Shown piece by piece: positions 1 through 12,200 of a DNA stretch of 64,000 nucleotides. Position 1 is the stretch's first letter. Every line of letters starts with the position of its first letter. This DNA is from Albula goreensis (lineage: Eukaryota > Chordata > Actinopteri > Albuliformes > Albulidae): NCBI GenBank assembly GCA_022829145.1, contig CM040756.1, positions 7,069,023 to 7,133,022 of the forward strand, given 5' to 3'. The notes beneath the pieces were generated by a model that searched no databases, was not told the DNA's origin, and worked only from the letters and a program-made list of their open reading frames with translations. The translations under genes and the position numbers were made by a program.

Positions 1-40
1 TCTGTGAACTGCACTGCTGGCTGCTTCCCTGTCTTGACAC

Positions 41-231
41 TAGTGATGGGAGAGTGAGGCTTCACGAACCCCATAATGGGTGGCGCTGTCAATCACTGAC
101 TTGTTTGAACAAACCCAAAGGCCTGGCTCCTCCCACCAATTCTTAATGATTGGCTGAGACCACGGGGTCACCAGTACAATATGGTAGCTCTGTCCATATT
201 TGACTCAATGAACCCTCACTGTGTCATCACT
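41..231. mobile_element. short hAT-like MITE
   Basis: The ends are imperfect inverted repeats: TAGTGATGGGAGAGTGAGGC at the left, and on the other strand at the right CAGTGATGACACAGTGAGGG. About 190 bp lie between the outer ends and no coding frame is present. The AGTGATGGG-type terminus resembles non-autonomous hAT elements of fish. I could not find a clean 8-bp target duplication, so the class is an inference. Confidence 0.45.
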
Positions 232-737
232 GACATCTGGCCATGGTACCTGAAACCTTTCCACCTTTAATCAAGGTGAGCAGGTTCCTCCTCCTCCGCC
301 AGTGTCACAGACATAAATCATAAAAAATAATAACCATCATAATCATAATTATCGTTACAGGAAACGTACACCATTATGGAGCTCATGTTATAAGACAAAC
401 TTATTTCAGGCAGTGCAATGACAAACACATTCATAGACACTCAATCCACTGATCATTTAGCCTTACATATACATATATACAGCTGACTGTTTCAAAATCT
501 TTCCAGTTGATTAAAAAATATTCATCATCAGCATACTCTTCACAAAAACAAAAAAAAAAAACTAAATGCTGCACAGGCCATGCTGTCAACAATATGTTTG
601 GATGGAGAGAAAGCTGGCTTAAAATATGAGAGTAATCATAATAATAATTATAATATAATAACCATCTTCATCATCATCATCATCATCATAGCAAGGCATC
701 AAGAGGTGCTTTTGTGCGCTAAATGCCACCTCCTCTC

Positions 738-803
738 TTATCCGCTTCTGTCACAATGGAAGTGCATCTGCTGGGTAGTCTTTGGGTTACTACAGCGCTC
801 TTT
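738..803 (-). other. candidate terminal exon of sharpin
   Basis: On the minus strand, pyrimidine-rich sequence ending CTGAACAG precedes a frame that begins [12 protein letters not shown] and stops at 738-740 after 21 residues. Its phase 0 start fits the phase 0 end of the exon at 2168-2341. I know of no homologous tail, so this could be chance. The true 3' end may lie outside the window. Confidence 0.25.
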
Positions 804-3800
804 CTGTTCAGAGATTAGCAGGAGAACAGGTGCCAGTGTGCATGTATGAATGAGAATGTGAGCTATTCTGAGTGTTGGGTGTGTAACTGTATGTGTGTGT
901 GTGTGTGTATGTGTGCAATTCACACCAGGGGTGTGAATTTCCATGTGTTCTTGCACATGTGTTCTGTCAGTAATCCAGATCATGGACTTGATCAGGTTAT
1001 TCAGTACCGAGTACTGAGTGTCAGTAATCCAGGTTGGGAAGTGGGTCGGTAGTGTGCTGCGTGTCAGTAGTACTAGCTTTACAGTATTGAGTTTAGTGTC
1101 ACTAGTCACTGGTTGTGAAGTGGAGTAGTGGGTTGTTCATGTGGTTGATTCACAATATACAGCAGTAATATGTGTGTCAGTAGTCCTGGTCAGTGGTGAG
1201 TTCAGTGTCAGTGATCTTTGGCTAGTAGTGAGTTGAGTATCAGTAGTCCAGGTCAGTGGAGGGTTGAGTGTCACTAGTCCGTCAGTGGGCAGTTGAGTGT
1301 CAGTTGTCCTGGTTATTGGGCAGTTGAGTGTCAGTAGTCCTGGTCGTTCAGGTTCAGATTATACTGTAGTGAGTTGTTCTGTGCAGTGGCCCCCCTCAGC
1401 TCTTCTCTTCTCCCTTTCTCCTTCAAAACACAAAGAGACAAAAGAGAAGAGAATCAGCATGAGGGAGCCTTTCTGTTCTCTGTCACCCTAAAACGGTCGC
1501 AAAAAAATCATGTGCGTTTTTTTGTTACTTAACTCAGCAAGCTCTTTCTCTCCCTCTGAGCTTGATGTTAATGAGGAAGGGTATCTTAGTGTGATAGGTT
1601 ATTTCATGTCCCCTGTGATAGTGAGGTTGTGTTTTGCTCATTTTGTTGTTCCTCTTTTTTTTTGCTTATTCACACTCTTTATTGATAGTTGTCAAAGAGC
1701 TTTGATAAGATCATTAATGGCACACACTCCTACATGGTGATACTGTCTGACAGCCTACTCTTTCTTTTTCCCTTTTTCCTTATTTTCTTTCTTTCATGCT
1801 CTTTCTCTTATGCCTTTTACACCAAAATCCCAGGCTTAACTTTGGACATCAAACATGGGCTTGACCCTTGTTGACACTGTTTATGGTGTTGGCACTGTCT
1901 TGCTGCCTCACCCCCACCTGTTAGGGCCCTGGGTACTGTCTCACAGCCCTGCTACCCCATCCTACATGTTGGTATGGTCTCACAACCCTTCCCCCACACT
2001 CCTACCTGTTGGTATGGTCTCACAGCCCGTGCCCCACCCCCTGATACCTGTTGGTACGGTCTCACAGCCCCTCCCCCACACCCCTACCTGTTGGTACGGT
2101 CCCACAGCCCCTCCACCACACCCCTACCTGTTGGTACGATCTCACAGCCCCTCCCCCACACCCCTACCTGTTGGTACTGTCTGACAGCCTCCTTCTCCTG
2201 CTGTATGCGGCGCAGCTCCAGTGGGTCGGGTCGGTACCCTCCAGGCACAGTGTAGCTCTCGGGCCGGTCGGTGCTGCAGATCTCACAGCCCGGCCGCGTG
2301 GGCTTGTTTATGAAGGTGCAGGAGGGGCACGACCAGCCGAGCTGAGAAGGGGTCGCAATGGAGACAGCAGACAAACAGTGTGCATTCAATTCAACATTAA
2401 TACTGCTTCTTTACAGGAACATTTTCACAAAGCCGCTTAACATAACATTACAGTCATTTAGCTGATGCTTTCATCGAAAGTGACTTACAGTAGACTGGGC
2501 TAACCAAGGACCAATCCCCCCCAGGGAGCAATATAGGCTTAAGGGCCTTGCTCAAGGGCCCAAAAGTGGTAGCGCTCTTGTGGCTAGACTGGGGCTTGAA
2601 CCGCTAACCGCAAGGGTCCCAGTCATACCTTAGCCACTAGACCACATAGATCTTTAGACTGACACCTCTCCAGTGAAAGCCTAGGGGAACGGTGGCAAGG
2701 AACACACTTGCTAAAAGGAAGAAAACATGAGCAGCTCAGAGAGCCCACATGCTTCTAGTGGATACCGGGCAGAATGAATGAGATAAACAGAGGACTATGT
2801 AAGTGTAAATTGTCTAGTCCAGAGATCTTCAATGTTCTTCAAGCCAGTTATTTGTTGGTAAACAATGCATAGGTACCTGAATGTTAGCACATAGTGCATA
2901 TAAAGACCTGTAGGTTGGTACATAGTGTTATTCACTTGTCTGTTCGTTGGTAGTGAATAGGTAGCTGGTTGTTGTTAGGTAATGAATAGGTAGCTGGGTG
3001 TTAGTAGGTAGTGTGTAATTGCCTGCGTAGTGAATAGTTACCTGTGCGCTAGCTTTGTTGGGCTGCAGTGCTTCGTTAAGCTGGGGCATCTCAAGGTTGA
3101 TGAGGTCACGGATTTCCCGTATTCCCAATTTCTCAGCCCCACCCACACTGCCGCCTGCAACAGCAAACCAAAAAACACACATGAGTCTGCCAGCAGCCTA
3201 TCACAATTCTGCAACTAAACTCCTGATACGAAGGTAGTACCTGCCACTGGCTTTCAGAGGAGTTCAGTGGAAGCTCAGTGGTACTTTTTTTTAACAGGTT
3301 GATGTATTTTTTGTGACACAGTGGACTGCTGAAAAAGCAGAACCTAAGCAGGTTTGGGCTTGGTCAGGACTTGGATGGGGGATAACCTGGGAATACGTAC
3401 TTGTTTCAGGAAGAGGTGCAAAGAGGCCACTAGAGGGCACTCTTCCCTTTAGACAAAAATAAATATAAAACCCCAGTACAATAACAGCGGCACTCTGTGG
3501 TAGAAAGTGCTGCTCTTCAGATGGGAAGTTAAACTGAAATCCTGATTTACTGTGGATGTTTAAGTGTGCTAAATATACTGACACTTTTTTTAAATTTTCT
3601 CGTGAAATTCACAAGTAAACTAGACAGCTGGAAATATAAACTGTATTCAGGCATTTGGTATTTCCTTTCCATACCATTCCCCCAATCATCACTGTAAATT
3701 GAAATTAATTCTCGTCAACCTACCAGATTTAATAAATTTAAGATAAGTCGGCATATGTTTAGTATATCAATGTGTATTAGTGTATCAGTACATTCCAGTG

Positions 3801-6220
3801 TATCACTGTGTATTAATCTGCTCGAGTATGACTGAGCTTTAGTGTTTGTATGACTGTAGTGTAGTATATCTGACGCAGCAGTGTTTGTGCTACTGTACTA
3901 TGTCACTGAGCAGAAGTGTGTGTGTTACTGTACTGTAGTATGTCAGTGAGCAGTAGTTGTGTGTATTGCTGTGTTGCAGTAGGCCTGCATCAGTGAGCAG
4001 TAGTTGTGTGTATTGCTGTATTGCAGTAGGCCTGCATCAGTGAGCAGTAGTTGTGTGTATTGCTGTATTGCAGTAGGCCTGTATCAGTGAGCAGTAGTTG
4101 TGTGTATTGCTGTATTGCAGTAGGCCTGCATCAGTGAGCAGTAGTTGTGTGTATTGCTGTGTTGCAGTAGGCCTGTATCAGTGAGCAGTAGTTGTGTGTA
4201 TTGCTGTCTTGCAGTAGGCCTGTATCAGTGAGCAGGAGTTGTTTGTATTGCTGTATTGCAGTAGGCCTGTATCAGTGAGCAGTAGTTGTGTGTATTGCTG
4301 TATTGCAGTAGGCCTGCATCAGTGAGCAGTAGTTGTGTGTATTGCTGTATTGCAGTAGGCCTGCATCAGTGAGCAGTAGTTGTGTGTATTGCTGTCTTGC
4401 AGTAGGCCTGTATCAGTGAGCAGGAGTTGTTTGTATTGCTGTATTGCAGTAGGCCTGTATCAGTGAGCAGTAGAGTCGTGCTCCAGTATGGCACTGAGAG
4501 CAGTCACCATGAGTATCTCACCCGTGCTGCCGTGGGACAGTCTGGAGGGCAGGGTGTTGTAGCCCCGCCAGTCCTGTGAGGAGGGCCCATTGCTGGTGCT
4601 GGCGCTGGGGGGAGGGGCAGCAGGAGGTGGAGGGGCCCCAAGCAGGGCGTTCTCCTGGTCCTGCTGGAACAGTTGACGGGTCAGGCGGGCCTGCCGCGCT
4701 GACAGTAAGTACAGGAAGGCAGTGTCCCCGTTCCGACGCACCCCGTACGACGCCAGCGAGCGAGGGTCGGTGCACAGGCATTGGCCAATCACCCACCGCT
4801 GCACACGAGGGTGGAACCCGTACTCCAGGAACACCTGGAGAGAGAGAGAATTGAATTTGAATTTCAAATTTTATTAGCACAAGCAAAAAAACAACAAAAA
4901 TCTAAACTGAACAAGTGAAAAAGCTTCCACATCATTAACAAAATCATAAAACTAAGAACAAAGACAGAAAATAATGAAAAACAACATCAAAAACAGTAAC
5001 AGTACTTATAATCATAAAAACCTGTCCAAGTATACTTATTCAGAGAGTAATTTGACAGGGAGAGGAAAGCTTGCATGTGAGAGAGAGAGAGAAAGAGAGA
5101 CAGAGAACTACCACATATTCAGACTTTGGATGACTTAATTGAGGAACATGTAAAGGAGTGTAATGGCGGTGCAGTCTGACCTGCTGCTTCAGTGATGAAA
5201 TTGTCATATGGGGGAAGACTTTCACCGTGACACAACAGGAAGAGGAAGCGTCTTCCACCACCACCGCCAGGCTGCCATAGAAACACATAGGCGTAACTCA
5301 GAAATCGCACGTTCCGTTTCCATTTCCTCTTACATTGACATTTACAAGCAACTGTTGTTTCACCCCCAATATATTCACCCAGCTGAACATTTACTGTGGC
5401 AATTATACAGACACTTAAAGGAAAAGATGACTGCACACACAGTTATGGGCTGAATAATATGCTACTCAAACACTGATGCCTTCTGACATGCCACCTGACC
5501 TTTGTGTAATGTCAAAACATGTTTACACTTAAATAAAACACTGCAATTACCCTCCCCTGGTGTTCTCCCTTCAGCATATTACAGCTCATCCAATTATATT
5601 TACATTTTTTAACATGTAGCACTCACTTTTAATCATCATAGCCTTACAGGCAGTGCATTTGTTCAACAGAAGTGGAACAACAAAAACAGTAGTGGTAAAG
5701 CAATACATCAGTTTTGTTGCCACAACAACTAACATTAATAAGTGCTACCAAGTCACCCAACAGCTCAGTTAAATAATGCTTCACAGTCTTTACCCTTTCT
5801 TTTATGTATTCACCCCCTTTCCCTGCCCATCTGCTGCCCAGGTCTACCTGAGCTCAGTGTCCATGTAGCTCTTCTCCGATGGCTGGATCTTTAGCGCCAC
5901 CTGCTGGCGGGCCAGTTTTGCTGCATACTGAGAGGCGCCCTGCGTGTCTCCCACCTCGATAGCTCGAGTCAGCTCGACGCACAGATCCTCTGCAGAGGAG
6001 AGAGGAGAGACAGGCAATGACATCAGACAGAGAGAAGAATGGAAGACAGGAGAGGAAGGGTGGGTTCGATGCAGAGACAGAGAGGCATAGTTGTGGGTGG
6101 GATCTAATGCCCAAACGGGGCAAGGCAGGGCTGGACAATGATAACAGTGTCATCAACGCAGGAGGGGAAAAACCAGGGGACAGAAATAGCCAGAGAAAAT
6201 GTCACTGAATGCCATATAGC

Positions 6221-6255
<35 letters not shown>

Positions 6256-9200
6256 GCTGGGGGCAAGGAGGACGAACACAGTGAAAGAAAGAGAGGATGA
6301 GAGAGGAAGAGAGAGATTGCACAGTTGTTCAGAGAGAGACTTCAAATCAGAGTAGCCTAGAGGCGATATGAAAAGATAAAATATCACACAGCGCTCAGAA
6401 TTTTCTTGGCAGCCTGACAGGGTTGAATTTTCCCCTTTTGCATTAGCCTTCACTTCTTTCATTTTTTTACTAATATGATTTATACATAACAATCTTGGCA
6501 AGCTAATCTGATGTTTATCTTAAATTAATCTGCGGACCAAGTGTTCAGCATCAGGTTATTAAACTTTAGCATATCACTGCTATCTTTTTTATTTGCAGGT
6601 GTACTTTCAGGTGATGTGACATATATATAATGTCTGGAGTAGGCCATGGAATACTAACCTTAAAATAGAGGGACTTTTTCCTTTCCACTGTTGCCTTGGC
6701 TTGCTCCAAGGGGGTTTCAGGCCAGGGATTAATTGTAAAGCTACTTTTTTTGTTGCAAAAAGTGCTATGCAAATAAAATTGAATTTAATTGAACAGCTGA
6801 TTCATTTACTCACTTTAAGAACATCTTTACTATATGATAGTGTGTGCATCATTGCACACGCAAAATACTCTTACTACTGTTAATTTTGGAACATGTATTT
6901 CTGTGAAACATTGTCAATGTAAATGATGTGATATAACAGAAAAACATATTTCCAGTGTGGCTTATTTCCAGTGGCCTTTGAAATATCAACAATTTAAAAC
7001 ATACTAAATTCAGTATTAAATAATAAAAATAAAAAAAAAACCTGGTTCCAGTGTTTAAGTCCAGTGTGCAAATTATTATAGCTTTTGTGAATACACTGCT
7101 GCATTTCAACCTTTGTTTGGAGGACACAGTAATTACACAGACCAGGAATTAAGGGTGAAGCGGTAAAGAGACAGAGAAAGATGATGAAGAGAGAAACGGG
7201 TGGGGGAAGAGAGTATTTCGATAGAAGTTGTTTATCAGTATTGATGAGTGCTTGTTCATCAGTAGGCTAAACTTTGGTACTCACTGGTAATCAGACTGAT
7301 GCAAAATAAAAACTACACATAATATCATTCAATGAAGGAAGTGCAGGAGTGTAGTTTGGAGACACATAAGTGGGATGATGGGAACAGACAGAGGGGGAAA
7401 CTGCTGCGGATTTGATCAAGAAGTGACAAAACAGCTTCAGGTTAATTTCACAAAGAGAAAGGATGTATGCAAAATGTCCCCTTTCTTCACATGCACTCTT
7501 CAGAATAGACACTGCAGAGCGAAGGAATTGAGAGTGTTTCAGTCCTGCACAAGAACCTTTTACTGGTTCTCCACATGCATTTAGGCCACATGTGAGTCTG
7601 ATTTCCCAGTGTACCTTGTGCTTGGCATCCCAGGGTGCTTCTTGTGTTACTGTAATGTAAGCAGCTAGCTGGCTAATGATACAGTGTGAAGGTATCTATT
7701 CTGCCATCACATGCCTAGTGATAACAAGCTCCCAAACTTCTGGAACTTATCTAGAGATATAGCTACAAAGCAACCTTGCTAACTGGTCAAAATCTCGATA
7801 TTATTATTATAAAACAGGGTCTCAATGACATAGTGTCTTTATAAAAATATTGGATGAAATCATACAACTGGCTTATATATAGTCTGCTGAGTTGTGATGG
7901 CAGAGATCATGCGATAACGAGGGTAGCAGGATGTGCTCAAGTAGTCCTTCCTACTACTGTGGTTTCTGTTGTTTTGTGTAGTCGCTCTTTTTTCCATAAA
8001 AAGCAACCATGCCAGAACAATGGTGATGAAGCCAGTCAGGTGCACCTGTCCATGAAGGCTTCCCCGTAGGGCTCTGGGGTAAAGTGTTACGTGAAGTGAG
8101 GACTTCCTCAGTTATGTTTTTTGACTTCTTCACTTGGACAGGAAGGCAGCTGAACAGCAACCAGAATGAAACAGAGGGAAAGGGAAAGAGAGGGGAAGAG
8201 AGAGGGAGATAAGGGACTGAGAAAGGAGGAAGGGGAGAAGGAAACTACGGGATATGGAGAGGAAACAAGGGAGCCAAGGGAGAGAAAGAGAGGGAGGGAC
8301 AAAGGCAGAGATAAAGAAACAGGAGATTTAGAGAGGAAGTGGGGAACCTAGGGGAAAGGGGAAGGAGAGTGAGAGTGAGAAGAGAAGATCACTCACCTGT
8401 TCTGGGCAGAGTGACAGAGCTCTGAGATTCCAGGGGCTCCAGGTTGAGCTGCCTTTCTTTGGGGGAAGGACTGTCTGCCACTGCAAGAGGGAATGGAGCT
8501 GTCAATGAACTAAGCCTTACTCCAGTCCTTATGCACATACACCATGGTTTGAGTTTGCTTATTTAACCACCATGCAAAAGAGAGGGAAAAGGGTGGATCA
8601 GAGGGAAATCTGAGGCCTGAGGGGCAAACTGAAAAATCAACCAGAAAGTAAGAGGGTGGGTGGAGGCAGTGAAAAGAGGGGAAGGAGAAACAGCAATGCA
8701 GAGAGATGGAAAGAAAGAGAAACAGAGGGGACTGAGAGAAGCAACAAATCTTTCTCAAAATAAAATGGGAAAGTAAGACTGACAGAGGAGAGAAGACAGC
8801 AAGGGCAGAGAAGATGTAGCTCAGGGTGGGCCGGTGGGTGTGCAGGTTCTTGTTTCCCACCACTTACTCTGAGAAAATGATCTAATTAGCTGTACAAAAC
8901 AATTTCTGTTTGCTTGTAGATTAGACCATTGAATTGTTTGAGATCACGAAAGTGGTTGAACTAATTCAATTGTTGACAGCTTTATTTGTAAGGAAATCCA
9001 AGAGCAGATACAAGTCCTCCTGACCCACCATGGCATTAGGCAGACCAAATCGAAGCTAAAATAATTGCAAAACCATAAAGGAGAACAACGACAGACAGCA
9101 AACAAGAATAACAGGGAGGAGCAGGAAAGAGAGAAACAGAATATGTAATCAACAGAAGCGTTTCACTGTTCATTGTTGTTTTTGTTTCCCCTTTCTACTC

Positions 9201-12200
9201 ATTATTGTAATTACAATATATTTTATAATTTTCGTGACAGCGCAACACAGCGCCCGCAGTACTTGTACAGTTTTATTCAAACACCAGAACCTTACTAAGA
9301 AATTCAAAATATAACCTGTCAAATGTATGTGTAATGCATAACACAGTCACATGACCTCTGTTCTGTTGTAGTTTCTAATAACTAATAACTTTCCAAAAAT
9401 AAGAGGTGTTATGCATGATTACACATCCATGTGACTTTCACATTCTTTATTTTGCAGAGATTTATGGTCCGAATGGCAGGGTGCGAATATGAGAAGCAAC
9501 CACTGCCTGTGTCTGATGAACAAAGTGCCCTTAATGTGTGCTTGGGCAACACAACACCTCTCAGAAGGAGAGGAGAGAGCAAGATAACCGACAGCAAAAT
9601 GACTATTGCACAAAAACAATCATTACAATTAATTCAATTGAAAAGCGAATGGCAGCATTATAGGTATTTAGCACATTTAATGAAGTCACCACATGACAAG
9701 ACTGATGCCTTTGACGTCCAGGAAACCTTCCACAGCAGGTAACCCTCTCATCAGTTATTAATATGTATAAAAAGCATGCACATGCAACGCTCAACGCGTC
9801 ATTGGACACACGGACCTCTGTGCGCCTCCCTTAGCGATGACATCACCACCGTGGCCCACTCCTGCGCCTCCTTCTCACAGCGGAAGTTGAAACTGATGCG
9901 GTCATGAGGGGGCCCAACAAGACACAGCTCGTGACAGCGTGGCGTCTTCACCTCGTACCGGACGGAGCGAAGGTCAAACTCTGCGATGGACTGTGTGTGT
10001 GTGTGTGTATGGGGGGGTGGTGGGGGGTGGGAGGGGGATTAGGAGAGAGAAAAGGAAAAGGTGAGTTTAGCGCATGGTTTGCAGACGCTAGTCCTGTGGG
10101 CATATACAGTATCTCCCGTTTGCCAGTGTGCTCAGCATTCATGATATGAATCAGAGTAACCTTTGGCTTAAGGGTCCACACACTTTATTTAGAAAGCCTA
10201 AATTGAAGGCTGACTGAAAGGAAACCACAAAAGCCAGCGAGCAGGAACTGTGGCTATCCAGATTTGAAGTTTTCATCACAGAAAAGCTTAGTTGTAAATG
10301 ACTTACAACACCAGGATGAGGCCTCACACTCTTTCGTTCCCATGAAAACCCTGCCTCTTTCATTTCACTGAAGCACAAGTGGCTCTTTCTTCTGAACAAC
10401 TATTTTTATTTAGTAAATATTTAAGCCACAGATTGCACAATTCACACTCACACAGAAATGCTTTGTGTTGCGTAAGAAAAACATTCCCTCCCTGCTAAAA
10501 ATAACAATTGATCCTTGAGGCTTTCATACACTCACTTGATCCTAAATTATCAATGGGTTTTTTTATAAGAGATGCTGAAAAATAATCCCTACTGGCAGTA
10601 GGCACACATTATTTTTGTAGCAATGCTTAGGTCTCCTTTAGCCCTCATGGAGTCAAAGGTCATATTCCCTTGTAAATCCTGCAATTTCCCATAAAGCCAA
10701 CTTGATCAGCTTTTATTGTTTATTGTTTTGGCTAGAGAACAGTTTTTCAGTTTGTCCTCTATGGGTGCTTTTTTAACTCCCTGTGCAAAAGTGTCTGGTG
10801 TGGGTTAACTGTTATCGTTAACTCATGGTTGTGTGACAACTGGATTTAAAACTACAACACCTGATAAACAGATTGACTGACAGGCATAAAAACTAACAAG
10901 AGTAGAGGTTCTCAGTCCTGACATTAGGAATGGGATCACACAGGTCTGATGGTTTTTGTTTTCACCTTAAAATCAGCAACATATGTACATTTGGCAGACA
11001 TTTTTACCCACAACAGTTTGCTTAGTACACACTACCAATTTATTTGGCAAGTCTACTGGAGCAAACCAGGTGAAGTACCTTGCTTTGGGGTACAAGGAGA
11101 GAGCTCCAGCTGGGAATTGAACCTGCAGCCCCTCAGTTTTAAGACCCATTCACTAACCACTACACTGCTGCCAGACTTGAGCACAAAAACTGATCAGTTT
11201 TCAGGTATGCTAACTGCATAATTAGCTACTTTAACTTATTAATTAAGTCCCGAGCAACAATAAAAACAACTACACCCTGCAGCCCATCAGCACGAGGATT
11301 GAGATCCCTTAATCTAGGTATTTGTGGCCAGTCACTCCAGGGGCAAACCAGAGCACAGAAAATGCATCTGAGTCAACAGCAAGGCCCACACAACCACACT
11401 CCATGTGACAGTGATGGGGGTATTCAGTATGCTATTGGTGGAGCTTATATATTCTACCAGTAACTCAGACTGTAACCAATCAGGTTATTGTGATGAGAAA
11501 AAACTTTTGATTAATTACAACAAGTCAGTGATTGACAACTAATTGTAGGTCAACCTGTTTTTTTATGTTGGGATACATCACTCATCCCTTAGTACCTCTT
11601 GAGTATAATAGCATTTGGCAACAGTTCACCTTTAGATTGGGTAATTGGGATCTAATTCATATCACCATCTGGTTAGCCACAGGGTTTCGAAATTCTTTAC
11701 TTTGAGTAGTATCAACACAATTTAATGTAGAATTTATATTTGTCTCTTAAATGTCAGGTCCTGACAGGTCAAGCTAAAATATTGTGCAACTGTATTGTAT
11801 ATGCGTTAAGGATGGTTACAAAATACAGAGAGAGATCTATCTGACAACTTGCGAATATAATCATGGAACTTCAACAGAACACCAACATCACCAGAAAACA
11901 TGAGTCTACGAACCCACAGTTTCTAGAAACGTGTGAAAACGTATTTCATGTTTCCACTTAATGAAAAGGGTAGATTTGTGTACACATACATAACCTGCAT
12001 ATTCACAAGGTTTCTCAAAGATCCTGTGGTCCAAAAGAAGACAGTGTTAACTACTGTGTTCCACATAATCTACATGTGTAACTATATCTTTAATGATGTG
12101 AGTCAACACAGCGCAACGGTGGGTTATCTGATATTATAAAAGTAGGCTACCTTGTCACAACTACAGCAACTACAAGATGACTCGTCATAGGACCTCGTGA

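Noticed and set aside
3940-4475. Possible CRISPR-like array
   Set aside because: Units are directly adjacent with no unique spacers, in a eukaryotic intron; it is a minisatellite.
7860-8160. Overlapping small frames on both strands within the sharpin introns
   Set aside because: No homology, no consistent splice phase; intronic noise.
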